Part shown: positions 47,012 to 58,125 of the stretch, piece by piece
Numbering within the stretch: position 1 is the first letter of the stretch
Layout of the letters: the number at the start of each line of letters is the position of its first letter
DNA from: Flavobacterium tructae
GTDB lineage: Bacteria > Bacteroidota > Bacteroidia > Flavobacteriales > Flavobacteriaceae
DNA length: 64,000 nucleotides
Direction of reading: 5' to 3'
Assembly: GCF_002217475.1 (NCBI RefSeq)
Contig: NZ_MUHH01000033.1
Location: 53,920-117,919, forward strand
Made by a program: the position numbers and the translations under genes
Notes under the pieces: generated by a model
The model's database searches: none
Told to the model about the DNA's origin: nothing
The model's input: the letters and a program-made list of their open reading frames with translations, nothing else

Positions 47012-47815
47012 ATGAAAAAAATCACCTTACTATTACTTGCTGTTATCGCATTTAATACCGTTTCCGGACAGTCAAAGAAAAAACAAATACTTTTACTTGG
47101 AACCTTCCATTTTGAAAACCCGGGGCTTGACGTTGCTAAAGTAAATACCTTTAATGTAATGTCAGACAAAAGCCAGAAAGAACTGGAAAACATTACGAAT
47201 AAAATTAAAAAGTTTGGTCCGAGCAAAATTTTTGTAGAATGGAATTATCAAAGACAAGACAAACTGGACAAATTCTACAATAGAAATACAGACAGTTTAC
47301 TTCATAAACAATCAGATGAAATTGTACAAGTCGCATTAAGATCAGCTAAAAAATTAGGTCATAAAAAGTTATATGGCATTGATTACAACAACACCGACTT
47401 TCCATACGATAGTCTCGTAAAAGGAATGACAGCCGCCGGCCAGTTTGATTTAATCAAAAAGAATGAAGAAACTATGAAATATTATGAGAAGAGTCAAAAT
47501 GAAAAAATTGCTAAATATTCACTGACTGAACTGCTGTTAGACATCAATACCAAAAAATCGAATGAAGACAATATTGGCTGGTATGTTGAAACGGCTACTA
47601 AAGGAGGTAAAACAGATGATTTTGTTGGTGCTTACTTAGTTTCGGAATGGTACAGAAGAAACCTTTATATGTATGCTTTAATTCAAAAACTAACCGAAAG
47701 TAAAGACGACAAAATAATGGTTTTATTAGGCGCCGGACATACGGCTATGATCAGGGAATTTGTTGAACACAATCCTGATTTTGAAATTATAGAACTGGCA
47801 ACGGTTTTGAAATAG
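47012..47815 (+). CDS. DUF5694 family exported protein
   Basis: This 267-residue protein has a signal peptide (to about VSGQ) and the DUF5694 domain: ILLLGTFHFENPGLD, KIFVEWNYQRQDKLD, ELLLDINTKKS and the final LLGAGHTAMIREFVEHNPDFEII. The opening GTFHF and closing GAGHT with spaced histidines and glutamates recall the TraB/GumN fold, which has been linked to metal-dependent peptidase activity. That relation is my inference. The protein should be periplasmic or secreted. Confidence 0.8.
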   Translation: MKKITLLLLAVIAFNTVSGQSKKKQILLLGTFHFENPGLDVAKVNTFNVMSDKSQKELENITNKIKKFGPSKIFVEWNYQRQDKLDKFYNRNTDSLLHKQSDEIVQVALRSAKKLGHKKLYGIDYNNTDFPYDSLVKGMTAAGQFDLIKKNEETMKYYEKSQNEKIAKYSLTELLLDINTKKSNEDNIGWYVETATKGGKTDDFVGAYLVSEWYRRNLYMYALIQKLTESKDDKIMVLLGAGHTAMIREFVEHNPDFEIIELATVLK

Positions 47816-47873
47816 TCAGGGATCATTTAACCTCAAAGGGCGCTAAGAATTTAACTTAGGATTGTCAATAGAA

Positions 47874-47991
47874 ACGCAAAGTTCGCAAAGCTATTTGTTC
47901 AAAAAAGCCACGAATTCACGAATTTTTATTCTCAAAGATTATAAAAAATAATTCGTGAATTCGTGGCTAAAAAACTTTGCGAACTTTGCGT
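47874..47991. repeat. Nested inverted repeats (17-bp outer and 19-bp inner arms)
   Basis: The outer arms ACGCAAAGTTCGCAAAG (47874-47890) and CTTTGCGAACTTTGCGT (47975-47991) are perfect complements. Inside them, the 19-bp arms at 47906-47924 and 47950-47968 (AGCCACGAATTCACGAATT and its complement) are also perfect. The result is a long cruciform-capable structure between two convergent genes. The outer words match the block at 44823-44870; GCCACGAATACAC near 44079 resembles the inner arm. Confidence 0.88.
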
Positions 47992-48021
47992 AATTCTTTG
48001 CGTGCTTTACGGTTATAAAAC

Positions 48022-48053
48022 AAAAAAAATCCACTCCTTTCGGAATGGATTTT
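48022..48053 (-). terminator. sucC terminator
   Basis: AAAATCCA (48026-48033) pairs with TGGATTTT (48046-48053). On the minus strand it follows the sucC stop and ends in T residues. Confidence 0.8.
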
Positions 48054-48078
48054 CTATATCAATTGATTTCTTATTTAA

Positions 48079-49272
48079 TTAAGAAAGAGCAGCTTTAACT
48101 TGGTCAGCAGCTTCCTGAAATTGAACAGCTGATAAAATTGGCATACCTGAGTTGTCAATTAATTCTTTTGCAATTTCAGCATTTGTTCCTTGCAAACGAA
48201 CGATAATTGGCACATTGATAGCATCACCCATGTTTTTGTAAGCATCAACAACACCTTGAGCAACACGGTCACAACGAACGATTCCTCCGAAGATATTGAT
48301 CAAAATAGCTTTTACGTTTGGATCTTTTAAGATGATACGGAAAGCTGTTTCAACACGTTTAGCATCAGCAGTTCCACCAACGTCTAAGAAGTTAGCAGGC
48401 TCAAAACCAGCATATTTAATTAAATCCATAGTTGCCATTGCAAGACCAGCTCCGTTTACCATACAACCTACAGTACCGTCAAGATCTACATAGTTCAATC
48501 CTACTTCTTTAGCTTCAACCTCGATTGGATTCTCCTCACGGATATCTCTCATCTCAGCATATTTTGGTTGTCTGTATAAAGCGTTATCGTCGATATTAAC
48601 TTTAGCGTCAACAGCAAGAATTTTGTTATCTGAAGTTTTCAAAACCGGGTTGATTTCGAACATAGATGCATCAGAACCAACGTAAGCGTTGTATAAAGCA
48701 TCGATGAATTTCACCATTTCTTTAAAAGCATTTCCAGTAACACCTAAGTTAAAAGCAATTCTTCTTGCCTGAAAACCTTGTAATCCAACAGTTGGATCAA
48801 TTTCTTCTGTAAAGATTAAGTGCGGTGTATGCTCAGCAACTTCTTCGATATCCATTCCACCTTCAGTAGAATACATAATCATGTTACGTCCTGTACCTCT
48901 ATTCAATAAAACAGAAACATAAAACTCAGAAGTTTCGCTTTCACCAGGATAGTAAACATCTTCAGCAACTAAAACTTTGTTTACTTTTTTACCCTCAGCA
49001 GAAGTTTGAGGAGTAATCAATTGCATTCCGATGATTTGTTCAGCAATTTCTTCAACTTGTTGCAAGTTTTTAGCCAACTTCACTCCACCACCTTTTCCAC
49101 GTCCACCTGCGTGAATTTGTGCTTTTATCACATGCCATCCTGTACCAGTTTCGGCAGTTAATTGTTTTGCAGCAGCCACAGCTTCAACCGCATTGTTAGC
49201 CACAATTCCGCGTTGAATGCGTACTCCGTAACTTGCTAAAATTTCTTTTCCTTGATATTCGTGTATGTTCAT
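48079..49272 (-). CDS. sucC: Succinyl-CoA synthetase (ADP-forming) beta subunit
   Basis: SucC (397 residues from the chosen start) forms the TCA-cycle succinyl-CoA synthetase with SucD. It begins MNIHEYQGKEILASYGV and has the ATP-grasp segments KAQIHAGGRGKGGGVK and EINPVLKT, plus the phosphate-helix region INIFGGIVRCD near the C-terminus. A longer frame begins 20 codons upstream, but family members start MNxHEYQ and the -7 box lies within that extension. sucD is not adjacent, as is usual in flavobacteria. Confidence 0.95.
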   Translation of the reverse strand: MNIHEYQGKEILASYGVRIQRGIVANNAVEAVAAAKQLTAETGTGWHVIKAQIHAGGRGKGGGVKLAKNLQQVEEIAEQIIGMQLITPQTSAEGKKVNKVLVAEDVYYPGESETSEFYVSVLLNRGTGRNMIMYSTEGGMDIEEVAEHTPHLIFTEEIDPTVGLQGFQARRIAFNLGVTGNAFKEMVKFIDALYNAYVGSDASMFEINPVLKTSDNKILAVDAKVNIDDNALYRQPKYAEMRDIREENPIEVEAKEVGLNYVDLDGTVGCMVNGAGLAMATMDLIKYAGFEPANFLDVGGTADAKRVETAFRIILKDPNVKAILINIFGGIVRCDRVAQGVVDAYKNMGDAINVPIIVRLQGTNAEIAKELIDNSGMPILSAVQFQEAADQVKAALS

Positions 49273-49319
49273 AATATAGAATTTGTCTGGTTCTGAATTT
49301 ATTTCAGAATAAAAGTGCG

Positions 49320-49327
49320 ACAAAAGT
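49320..49327 (-). promoter_or_regulatory. sucC promoter -7 box
   Basis: TACTTTTG on the minus strand fits TAnnTTTG, 47 nt before the sucC ATG. The leader can form TTCTGAA/TTCAGAA (49291-49297 with 49303-49309). The remaining 49328-49662 of this divergent spacer is AT-rich and shows no gene I can support. Confidence 0.55.
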
Positions 49328-49662
49328 AGCAAAAATCAACTTAATAGTAAAATCTTTTTCAATTAAAAAACGAGAGTGATATGCACGAAACGTTTATTCT
49401 TTTTGAAAGCAAAGAAATGGTTAAATAAATAATTTGTTAATATTAACTAGAAACCACTAAAACGTTTGATATTTAACAAAAATACCACCGTATTTGTTAG
49501 CCTTACAGCGATTTTTCATACTATATTTTAGTCTGTATTGTCATTTTAATAATTCGCAATGGCTAAAAAAACATTATTATCAATTAAGAAGTCTTTTTCT
49601 AATATTACAACAAAAATAAAAGCAAAACAGCTATTTCAATACATTATATTTAACGAAATCTC

Positions 49663-49670
49663 TATTTTTG
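49663..49670 (+). promoter_or_regulatory. gltB promoter -7 box
   Basis: TATTTTTG fits TAnnTTTG, 17 nt before the ATG at 49688. Confidence 0.55.
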
Positions 49671-49687
49671 CAAAAAAAATATCAAGA

Positions 49688-52600
49688 ATGAAAGTTAAAG
49701 AACAAGGGCTTTATTTGCCTGAATTTGAACACGACAATTGTGGTGCAGGATTTATTTGTAATTTGAATGGTATTAAATCAAATGATATTATTCACAAAGC
49801 ATTGGATATCTTAATAAAATTGGAACATCGTGGTGCAGTTAGTTCTGATGGAAGAACTGGAGACGGAGCTGGAATTTTATTCGACATACCACATGATTTT
49901 TTTAAAAAAGTATGTGATTTTGAAATCCCTGAAACACGCGAGTATGCAGTAGGAATGGTTTTTTTACCAAAAAGCAAAAACCAGGTTTCTTTTTGTATGA
50001 ACGCTTTCGAATCGACTATTAAGGATCAAAATTTAAAGATTCTGGGTTGGAGAGATGTACCGGTTGAAGTAGAAAATTTAGGGCAAATCGCCGCAGAAAA
50101 AGAACCAACAGTTAAACAGGTTTTTGTTAGCAAAAACGGTCAGGATTTAACTGAAAATGAATTTAATGCAAAACTTTTTGCAGCTAGAAAAATTGCCGAA
50201 CATGCCATTAGAGGATCTAAAACCTCCGAAAGCCATATGTTTTATTTCTCTAGTTTATCGACAACTACCATAATATATAAAGGTCTCTTGATGCCGGAAG
50301 ACATCAGCCGTTATTATGTTGACTTAAAAGATCCAGATTTAGTGACTCGTTTGGCATTAGTGCACCAACGTTTCTCTACCAATACATTCCCATCCTGGGA
50401 CTTAGCACAGCCGTTTAGATACATGTGTCACAACGGTGAAATCAACACGCTTCGCGGAAACGTTAGCCGTATGCGCGCCCGTGAAGAATTGATGCAAAGC
50501 AAAATTTTTGGCGATGATATCAAAAAACTATTTCCAATTATCTTAGAAGGAAAATCAGATTCTGCTTCTATGGATATGGTAGTAGAGCTTTTATTAATGA
50601 CAGGACGTTCCTTACCGGAAGCCATGATGATGGTGGTTCCGGAAGCCTGGGAAAAACACCAGACCATGTCTCCGGAGAAAAAAGCCTTCTACGAGTTTAA
50701 TGCTTGTATTATGGAACCTTGGGATGGCCCTGCCTCTATTCCGTTTACAGACGGTAACGTCATTGGTGCGTTATTAGATCGTAACGGATTACGTCCATCC
50801 CGTTATACCTTAACCAAAAGCGGTTTTGTAATCATGTCATCAGAAATTGGTGTTTTGGATATCGATCCTGAAGATGTGATTCAGCACGGTCGTTTAGAGC
50901 CCGGGAAAATGTTCCTGGTAGATATGAACGAAGGCCGTATTATTGAAGACGACGAGGTAAAGAAATCAATCGTTACCAAACGTCCTTACAAAGAATGGAT
51001 CGATGCTAACTTATTGCCTTTATCTAAAATACCCTATACGAATAACCCAACTCCGGTTGAGAAACTGGATTTCTTAACCAGACAAAAATTATTTGGCTAT
51101 ACGATTGAAGATTTAAAAACCATCATTAACCCAATGGGAGGTCAGGGAGCTGAAGCCATCAGTTCTATGGGTAACGATACGCCTTTGGCTGTTTTATCAG
51201 ACCAGCCACAATTGTTGTACAACTACTTCAAGCAATTGTTTGCACAGGTGACTAACCCGCCTTTAGACGGTATTCGTGAGGAGATCATTACTGATATCAG
51301 TTTAGCCATTGGCGGTGATTTCAATATCTTTGAAATTGAATCTAAGCAGTGTAAAAAACTAAAAATCCAAAATCCGGTTATTTCCAATGAGGATTTGGAT
51401 AAAATCAGAAACATTGACCACGTTGATTTCAAATCGGCTACTATTTCTACCTTATATAAAATAGAAAAAGGAGTTAACGGACTGGAGCGTGCACTTGAAA
51501 AATGCGTTGAGGCAACTTTTAAAGCCGTTTCTGAAGGATGCAATGTCATTATTTTATCAGACCGAGGAGTAAGTGAAGAACTGGCTCCAATACCAATGTT
51601 ACTGGCTTGTTCGTACATTCATCACTCTTTAAACATTTTACAGGTTCGTTCAAAATTCGGAATCATAATCGAATCTGCAGAGCCTCGTGAGCCGCATCAT
51701 TTTGCTTTATTGTTCGGATACGGAGCAAGTGCGATCAATCCTTACATGGTAAATGAAATTATTCATGATCAGGTGAATCAGGGCTTTATTAAAGGAGTAA
51801 AAGCAGATTATGCGATTGTAAATTACAACAAAGCCATTGCAAAAGGAATCGTTAAAATCATGAACAAAATTGGTATCTCTACTTTACATTCGTACAGAGC
51901 TGCACAGATTTTCGAGATTTTAGGTCTAAACAAAACTTTTACTTCAAAATACTTCCCTTACACCCCATCACGAATTGAAGGAATTGGTTTGATGGAAGTC
52001 GAAAAAGAAGTCAAGAAACGTTTCCAAAAAGCATTTCCAAATTCAAAAATTGCCAACTTACTTTCCCTTGAAATTGGAGGTATTTACAGATGGAGACGCG
52101 GTGGAGAGAAACACATGTTCAACCCGACCACTATTTCTAAATTACAACAGGCCGTTCGTTTAAACAGCCCTGAAAGCTATAAAGAATACTCCAACATGGT
52201 CAATGAGCAAAGCTCAAACCTAATGACTATCAGAGGTTTATTTGAATTCAATAATTTAGATCCAATTTCTATTGATGAAGTAGAATCATGGACTGAAATT
52301 GTGAAGAAATTCAAAACCGGAGCGATGTCTTACGGATCGATCAGTAGAGAAGCGCACGAGAATTTAGCGATTGCCATGAACAGAATTGGCGGAAAAAGTA
52401 ATTCCGGAGAAGGTGGAGAAGATCCAAAACGTTTCCAGAAAGAAATTAACGGTGATTCGAGAAACAGCGCGATCAAACAAGTCGCATCGGGACGTTTTGG
52501 TGTTTCGATCAACTATTTGACCAACGCCAAAGAAATCCAGATTAAAATGGCTCAGGGAGCAAAACCGGGTGAAGGCGGACAGCTTCCTGGAGAAAAAGTA

Positions 52601-54205
52601 GTGCCCTGGATTGCCGAAACCAGAAACTCTACCCCTTATGTAGGTTTGATTTCGCCTCCGCCACACCACGACATTTACTCTATTGAAGATTTGTCTCAGT
52701 TGATTTACGACTTGAAAAATGCCAATCGTGAAGCTCGTGTCAATGTAAAATTAGTTTCTGAAGTTGGCGTTGGAACCATCGCAGCCGGTGTCGCCAAAGC
52801 AAAAGCTGACGTCATCTTAATTTCAGGTTATGACGGAGGAACCGGTGCTGCACCCTTAACGTCTTTACAGCACACTGGTATTCCATGGGAACTTGGATTA
52901 GCCGAAGCGCAACAAACTTTGATCTTGAACGATTTAAGAAGCCGTGTGGTTCTAGAATGTGACGGACAGTTAAAAACAGGTCGTGACGTAGCGATAGCCG
53001 CTTTATTAGGAGCAGAAGAATTTGGTTTTGCAACGGCTCCGCTGGTAGCCTCAGGATGTATCATGATGAGAGCTTGTCACTTGAATACCTGTCCGGTTGG
53101 TATTGCCACTCAGGATCCTGAATTGAGAAAAAATTTCAAAGGGACTCCGGAGCACGTCATCAACTTCATGTATTTTATTGCTGAAGAACTGCGAGAAATC
53201 ATGGCGCAATTAGGTTTCAGAACTTTAAAAGAAATGGTGGGTCAGTCGCAAAAATTAAATGTGAACAAAGCGATCCAACATTACAAAGCCAATGGCTTAG
53301 ACTTATCATCGATTCTGTACAAACCGGAAAAAGCCAAAACCGTTCCAAATCACAACACAACACAACAAGATCACCAGCTTGAAAATGTATTGGATTTTGA
53401 TATCATTAAAGAAGCAATTCCTTCTATTTACAGAAAAGAAAAAACCAGAGTTACCTTTAAAATTAAAAATACAGACCGTTCTGTAGGTGCTATTTTGAGT
53501 AATGAAATCTCAAAAATTTATGGCGCACAAGGATTACCTGATGATACTATTTTAGTTGATTTTGAAGGTTCTGCAGGACAAAGTTTTGGTGCTTTTGCCA
53601 CCAACGGATTGTCGTTTAAAATTCACGGAAACTGTAATGATTACTTAGGAAAAGGACTTTCAGGAGGAAAATTAATTGTAAAAGTACCTCCTACTGCCAC
53701 TTTCAAACCCGAAGAAAATATCATTATCGGGAACGTTGCCCTTTACGGAGCTATTACCGGAGAGGCTTATATTAATGGAATTGCCGGAGAGCGTTTCTGT
53801 GTTAGAAATTCCGGAGCAACAGCAGTTGTTGAAGGAATTGGAGATCACGGATGCGAATACATGACGGGAGGTACAGTAGTTGTTTTAGGAAAAACAGGAC
53901 GAAACTTCGCCGCAGGTATGAGCGGCGGTGTTGCTTATGTGTACGATCCGAATCAACAATTCGATGCAAGGGTATGCAACATGGAAATGGTTGCTTTTGA
54001 TCCTATCGAAGACGAGGACGTGAGAAAACTAAGAAAACTGATCAAAAACCACTCTCTGTACACCAACAGTCCATTAGCCAAAAGAATTTTAGCAGACTGG
54101 GAAAATGAACAGCAAAATTTCGTAAAAGTAATGCCAACAGATTACAAAAAAGCATTACAACGAATTGCAGAAGAGAAAAAAATAGAAGAATTAATAGCGG
54201 GATAA
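49688..54205 (+). CDS. gltB: Glutamate synthase (NADPH) large subunit
   Basis: GltB (1505 residues) makes glutamate from glutamine and 2-oxoglutarate with electrons from GltD. The start chosen gives [17 protein letters not shown] before C18, which would become the N-terminal nucleophile of the class II glutaminase domain after propeptide removal. FMN-domain segments ([40 protein letters not shown]) and the 3Fe-4S cysteines in [14 protein letters not shown] follow. The last 250 residues form the right-handed helix domain. A 43-codon in-frame extension (from 49559) lies upstream of the -7 box and is not supported. gltD follows. Confidence 0.97.
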   Translation: MKVKEQGLYLPEFEHDNCGAGFICNLNGIKSNDIIHKALDILIKLEHRGAVSSDGRTGDGAGILFDIPHDFFKKVCDFEIPETREYAVGMVFLPKSKNQVSFCMNAFESTIKDQNLKILGWRDVPVEVENLGQIAAEKEPTVKQVFVSKNGQDLTENEFNAKLFAARKIAEHAIRGSKTSESHMFYFSSLSTTTIIYKGLLMPEDISRYYVDLKDPDLVTRLALVHQRFSTNTFPSWDLAQPFRYMCHNGEINTLRGNVSRMRAREELMQSKIFGDDIKKLFPIILEGKSDSASMDMVVELLLMTGRSLPEAMMMVVPEAWEKHQTMSPEKKAFYEFNACIMEPWDGPASIPFTDGNVIGALLDRNGLRPSRYTLTKSGFVIMSSEIGVLDIDPEDVIQHGRLEPGKMFLVDMNEGRIIEDDEVKKSIVTKRPYKEWIDANLLPLSKIPYTNNPTPVEKLDFLTRQKLFGYTIEDLKTIINPMGGQGAEAISSMGNDTPLAVLSDQPQLLYNYFKQLFAQVTNPPLDGIREEIITDISLAIGGDFNIFEIESKQCKKLKIQNPVISNEDLDKIRNIDHVDFKSATISTLYKIEKGVNGLERALEKCVEATFKAVSEGCNVIILSDRGVSEELAPIPMLLACSYIHHSLNILQVRSKFGIIIESAEPREPHHFALLFGYGASAINPYMVNEIIHDQVNQGFIKGVKADYAIVNYNKAIAKGIVKIMNKIGISTLHSYRAAQIFEILGLNKTFTSKYFPYTPSRIEGIGLMEVEKEVKKRFQKAFPNSKIANLLSLEIGGIYRWRRGGEKHMFNPTTISKLQQAVRLNSPESYKEYSNMVNEQSSNLMTIRGLFEFNNLDPISIDEVESWTEIVKKFKTGAMSYGSISREAHENLAIAMNRIGGKSNSGEGGEDPKRFQKEINGDSRNSAIKQVASGRFGVSINYLTNAKEIQIKMAQGAKPGEGGQLPGEKVVPWIAETRNSTPYVGLISPPPHHDIYSIEDLSQLIYDLKNANREARVNVKLVSEVGVGTIAAGVAKAKADVILISGYDGGTGAAPLTSLQHTGIPWELGLAEAQQTLILNDLRSRVVLECDGQLKTGRDVAIAALLGAEEFGFATAPLVASGCIMMRACHLNTCPVGIATQDPELRKNFKGTPEHVINFMYFIAEELREIMAQLGFRTLKEMVGQSQKLNVNKAIQHYKANGLDLSSILYKPEKAKTVPNHNTTQQDHQLENVLDFDIIKEAIPSIYRKEKTRVTFKIKNTDRSVGAILSNEISKIYGAQGLPDDTILVDFEGSAGQSFGAFATNGLSFKIHGNCNDYLGKGLSGGKLIVKVPPTATFKPEENIIIGNVALYGAITGEAYINGIAGERFCVRNSGATAVVEGIGDHGCEYMTGGTVVVLGKTGRNFAAGMSGGVAYVYDPNQQFDARVCNMEMVAFDPIEDEDVRKLRKLIKNHSLYTNSPLAKRILADWENEQQNFVKVMPTDYKKALQRIAEEKKIEELIAG

Positions 54206-54256
54206 AACATCAATTTCAAAAATCAAAAATCAATTTCAATGACAATGTCTTCCTGA

Positions 54257-54283
54257 GCGAAGTCGAAGGAAGCGAAGTCGAAG
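54257..54283. repeat. Two copies of GCGAAGTCGAAG
   Basis: GCGAAGTCGAAG occurs at 54257-54268 and 54272-54283 in the gltB-gltD spacer, next to CTTCCTGA. The word is frequent in intergenic DNA of this genus as far as I recall, and relates to the sequence at 410-480. Confidence 0.55.
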
Positions 54284-54330
54284 AATTGAAATTTGGTTTT
54301 TTAGGAAATTGTAATTTTAATAAAAATGTC

Positions 54331-55785
54331 ATGGGTAAAATAGGCGGATTTAAAGAATATAACAGAGCCGACGAAAGTAATATAGCAGTTGCAGAACGTG
54401 TTACGAACTACAACGAATTTACAATTCCGTTAGCAAAAGATAAAATAAAAGAACAAGGTTCGAGATGTATGGATTGTGGTATTCCTTTTTGCCACAGTTC
54501 CTGTCCGTTGGGGAATTTAATTCCTGATTTCAACGATATGGTACATCAGGAAGAATGGCAAAGTGCTTTAGAGATTTTACAGTCTACCAATAACTTTCCG
54601 GAATTCACAGGCCGCTTATGCCCTGCTCCATGTGAGAAATCATGTGTATTAGGAATCATCAAAGAGCCCGTTGCCATCGAAAACATCGAAAAAAACATCA
54701 TCGAAAGAGGTTTTGCCGAAGGCTGGATCAAACCACAGGCCCCAAAAACCAGAACCGGAAAAACAGTTGCGGTTATTGGTTCAGGACCTGCAGGTCTTGC
54801 AGCGGCACAGCAATTAAACAGAGCTGGTCACACCGTTACCGTTTTTGAAAGAGACAACGCCATAGGAGGTTTATTACGTTACGGAATTCCAAATTTCAAA
54901 TTAGAAAAAGTAATCATCGACAGACGTGTAGCAATCCTTGAAGCGGAAGGAATCACTTTTAAAACCAATGTAAATGTTGGCGTAAACTATAGCGTAGCCG
55001 AATTAAATTCTTTTGATTCTATCGTATTGTGCGGTGGCGCAACCGAAAGAAGAAGTTTACCAACTAAAGGTATCGAAAGCAAAGGCGTTGTTCAGGCTAT
55101 GGATTTCTTAACACAGCAGACCAAAGTTTTGTTTGGAGAATCAATTCAAGATCAGGTTATGGCTACCGGTAAAGATGTAATCGTAATTGGCGGTGGAGAC
55201 ACTGGTTCAGATTGTATCGGAACTTCTAACAGGCATGGTGCAAAATCGGTAACCAACTTTGAGATTTTACCAAAACCTCCAGTTGGAAGAAGCGAAACAA
55301 CTCCTTGGCCTTTTTGGCCGCTACAGTTAAAAACCTCATCTTCCCACGAAGAAGGCTGCGACAGGAACTGGTTGATCAATACCAAAGAATTCTTATCCAA
55401 TGACAAAGGAGAACTGGTAGGATTAAAAACCATTGAAGTACAATGGAAAATGACTCCGGGTCAGCGTCCTGAATTAATCGAAAAAGAAGGTTCAGAGAAA
55501 ATATGGCCATGCGATTTAGCTTTATTGGCTTTAGGATTTACAGGTCCTGAGAAAACTTTAAGCGAGCAATTAGGTCTGGAAATCGATATAAGAAACAACT
55601 ATAAAGCCAAAAATTATCAGACGAATGTTCCACACATTTTCACTGCCGGTGATATGCGAAGAGGACAGTCCTTAATTGTATGGGCCATTTCAGAAGGCCG
55701 TGAAGCGGCAAGAGAAGTCGATTTGTTCTTGATGGGTTCGACCAATTTACCAACCAAAGGAAACGGAGATTTGCCTAGTTTGTAA
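54331..55785 (+). CDS. gltD: Glutamate synthase small subunit
   Basis: GltD (484 residues from ATG 54331) passes NADPH electrons to GltB. It has two 4Fe-4S cysteine clusters (RCMDCGIPFCHSSCPLGN and RLCPAPCEKSCVLG), an FAD site GSGPAGLAAAQQL and an NADPH site VIGGGDTGSDCIGT. I chose this start because the conserved GKIGGFKEYNR begins here; the longer frame uses TTG at 54286 inside repeat DNA. It forms an operon with gltB (125-nt spacing, with a repeat in between). Confidence 0.95.
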   Translation: MGKIGGFKEYNRADESNIAVAERVTNYNEFTIPLAKDKIKEQGSRCMDCGIPFCHSSCPLGNLIPDFNDMVHQEEWQSALEILQSTNNFPEFTGRLCPAPCEKSCVLGIIKEPVAIENIEKNIIERGFAEGWIKPQAPKTRTGKTVAVIGSGPAGLAAAQQLNRAGHTVTVFERDNAIGGLLRYGIPNFKLEKVIIDRRVAILEAEGITFKTNVNVGVNYSVAELNSFDSIVLCGGATERRSLPTKGIESKGVVQAMDFLTQQTKVLFGESIQDQVMATGKDVIVIGGGDTGSDCIGTSNRHGAKSVTNFEILPKPPVGRSETTPWPFWPLQLKTSSSHEEGCDRNWLINTKEFLSNDKGELVGLKTIEVQWKMTPGQRPELIEKEGSEKIWPCDLALLALGFTGPEKTLSEQLGLEIDIRNNYKAKNYQTNVPHIFTAGDMRRGQSLIVWAISEGREAAREVDLFLMGSTNLPTKGNGDLPSL

Positions 55786-55815
55786 GTCACAGACTCCTTA
55801 ACCTTTGTAAAAATA

Positions 55816-55850
55816 AAAGCCCCTTTTTGATTTCAAAAAGGGGCTTTGTT
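55816..55850 (+). terminator. gltD terminator
   Basis: A 13-bp perfect stem (AAAGCCCCTTTTT at 55816-55828 with AAAAAGGGGCTTT at 55835-55847). It may work in both directions, since the convergent receptor gene ends at 55886. Confidence 0.85.
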
Positions 55851-55885
55851 ATGAAATATTAAAATTACACTTCAAATTACTAAAT

Positions 55886-58018
55886 TTAAAAATTATACTG
55901 AATTTGTAAAGTGGCACGTCTTCCCGGAGCATTCACAAAATCTTTATCTCTCGCTTGCCACCAGGCAATATTGGGAGCGTAATCTTTATTAAATAAGTTC
56001 TCCACTCCCAGCGCCAATCGGAATGATTTATTGATGAGATAAGAACTGCTTAAATTAAAGACCGTATATTTTTTTACCGGACCTTCGTTAAAACTATACA
56101 AGTTTGTGGTTGGATTTGGATCAAATCGGTCTCTTTTGAAGTTATGTAAAGAACTTAATTCAATATCTAAATTTTTCAACGGACGAATCTGAACATAAGT
56201 AGTAAGCTTTGGAGCCATTATTCGGGATCCGTTAATGTATTTTTCGTACGATCCGTTATTGTCATTATCGACCTTCCCTTCTATCCAGGCAAAAGCACCT
56301 CCAAAACTTAAAAACTCTATTGGATTAAAACCTACAACAGCCTCATATCCCCAGATGTTTTCGGGAGCACGCTGCATCGCAAAAGAACCATCGGCTGACT
56401 GAATTGATGTAGCCCCTAATTGTGATGTGCTCCAGAAACTGGTTACCTCATAGTTGAACCATTTTTTAATCGTTCCGGCTACACCCATTTCGTAATTGTT
56501 TACAATAATAGGATCCGTTGGTAATTTTGAGATCACACTTTCAGTAGACGTTCTTAAAATACGCCCTACCTCATTGATCGAAAAAGATTGAGAATAACTT
56601 GTAAAAACATTTACCTCCGGCATAATATTATATCGCAATCCGATGTTTCCAACGAGAGCATTGTAATCTAACTCACCTCCCTGAACAAAAATACTTTTGG
56701 TGTACGTATTGTTTTTAGCATTCAATACCGGCAATGTGTTGAAATCATCTGCTTTCACCTTAATATTTTCATATCGCGCACCTGCTTTTAAGGTAAATTT
56801 ACCCCAGGCATCAAATTTAATCAATGCAAAAGGTGCAGTATTCAGCATTTTCATTTGAGGAGTCCAAAAACGACCGTCTTCTAATTTTTGAACCGTTTTG
56901 TCCTGAAGTAAATCCAAACCATAAATTACCTCTGCTTTGTAGGTGTCATTTGCAAAAAGACGGGAATCAAAATTAACGCGAAGCCCTTTCTTTTGCGAAG
57001 CCACATTCGATTGACCTCCGTTTAAAAACTGATCTCTGTCATACGAATAAACCGTTCTGAAATCCTGTGCATAAACATTAACATCCAAAGAAGTATTGTT
57101 CCAAATCTCCGAATTCGAATACGCTACTCTAAAATTATGGTTTCTCGGAGTTCCTTCAGGCGTTCCCAAACGTCCACCGGCGTCCACTCCAATCGTTGGG
57201 ATTTCTCCCCATTTACCAATCTTAACATCCTGATCTAAGAATGACTTTGAAGCATAACCCATGTACGAGAACTCTAACCTTTGGGTATCAGTTAGTGCGT
57301 ATCCTATTTTAAACAATCCATTGTAGGTGTTTAAGTTCGATAAACTGTAAAACGGCGAAAGGTTCACTCCGTTAGCATCTTTAGCAACACCTGATCTTTC
57401 CTGTGTAAAACCAACAGCGTAATCGAACTTTTTTAGTTTTCCTGCCAAAGAAAGTGAAGCTCTGTAACCAAATGATTCTGCAAAAGTTTTGGGTTGTGTG
57501 ATCAAACCTAACTGTACCGAACCGCTAATTTTTTCTTCAGAATGGCTTTTCTTTGTAATATAATTGATGATCCCTCCATCGGCACCATTCCCATAAATTG
57601 AAGTTGCACCTTTAATAACTTCCACTCTTTCGATAGACGAAGGATCAATTACCTGAAGGTCTCTACCTCCATTTCGCAAAGGTGTAGACTGCGGTATTCC
57701 ATCAATCATAACCAAAAACGGCCTTCCTCTTAAAGTCTGACCGAAATTTGAAGTTTGGTTACTCGCGGTCGCTAAACCCGGAACTGTATATTGCAAAATA
57801 TTACCGATATTCGAATTTACCAAGGTCTGACTTTGGATTTTTTTAGCTCCAACAATCGTAATAGAAGAAACAACTTCTTTTATACTCTCTTTTTTTCGAC
57901 TTGCAGTTACAATAATGTCATCTAAATTATTAGTCTGCAAACTGTCTTTTGATTTTTCCTGAGCAAACCCCACCGATGTTGTAAGGATAATCAAGCAAAA
58001 TGTAATAATCTTTTTCAT
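55886..58018 (-). CDS. TonB-dependent siderophore-type receptor
   Basis: This 710-residue outer-membrane receptor lacks the CarboxypepD_reg extension. It has a signal peptide (to about VGFAQ), the TonB-box-like DDIIVTASRKKES, a plug (PFLVMIDGIPQSTPLRNGG, IERVEVIKGATSIYGNGADGGIINYITKK) and a barrel ending in GRRATLQIQYNF. The layout fits iron-siderophore receptors such as FpvA/FhuE types. No siderophore biosynthesis genes are nearby. A TATATTTG -7 box precedes it in the divergent spacer with lysA. Confidence 0.9.
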   Translation of the reverse strand: MKKIITFCLIILTTSVGFAQEKSKDSLQTNNLDDIIVTASRKKESIKEVVSSITIVGAKKIQSQTLVNSNIGNILQYTVPGLATASNQTSNFGQTLRGRPFLVMIDGIPQSTPLRNGGRDLQVIDPSSIERVEVIKGATSIYGNGADGGIINYITKKSHSEEKISGSVQLGLITQPKTFAESFGYRASLSLAGKLKKFDYAVGFTQERSGVAKDANGVNLSPFYSLSNLNTYNGLFKIGYALTDTQRLEFSYMGYASKSFLDQDVKIGKWGEIPTIGVDAGGRLGTPEGTPRNHNFRVAYSNSEIWNNTSLDVNVYAQDFRTVYSYDRDQFLNGGQSNVASQKKGLRVNFDSRLFANDTYKAEVIYGLDLLQDKTVQKLEDGRFWTPQMKMLNTAPFALIKFDAWGKFTLKAGARYENIKVKADDFNTLPVLNAKNNTYTKSIFVQGGELDYNALVGNIGLRYNIMPEVNVFTSYSQSFSINEVGRILRTSTESVISKLPTDPIIVNNYEMGVAGTIKKWFNYEVTSFWSTSQLGATSIQSADGSFAMQRAPENIWGYEAVVGFNPIEFLSFGGAFAWIEGKVDNDNNGSYEKYINGSRIMAPKLTTYVQIRPLKNLDIELSSLHNFKRDRFDPNPTTNLYSFNEGPVKKYTVFNLSSSYLINKSFRLALGVENLFNKDYAPNIAWWQARDKDFVNAPGRRATLQIQYNF

Positions 58019-58047
58019 AAATAATCTCTAATAATGTAATTTTGGGG

Positions 58048-58055
58048 CAAATATA
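58048..58055 (-). promoter_or_regulatory. TonB receptor promoter -7 box
   Basis: TATATTTG on the minus strand fits TAnnTTTG, 29 nt before the receptor ATG. Confidence 0.6.
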
Positions 58056-58125
58056 ATTTTAATTCACTCTAAATAAGAATTAGAAACCATTAAAAGTTAA
58101 AAAAACTTTAAATGTTTATTTTATA

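Noticed and set aside
49273-49332. 20-codon extension of sucC
   Set aside because: Family members begin MNxHEYQ, and the -7 box falls within the extension.
49559-49687. 43-codon N-terminal extension of gltB
   Set aside because: The -7 box lies inside it, and the class II glutaminase cysteine must be near the N-terminus after a short propeptide.
54286-54330. TTG start for gltD inside the repeat
   Set aside because: Adds 15 residues not seen in the family; conserved sequence begins at the ATG at 54331.
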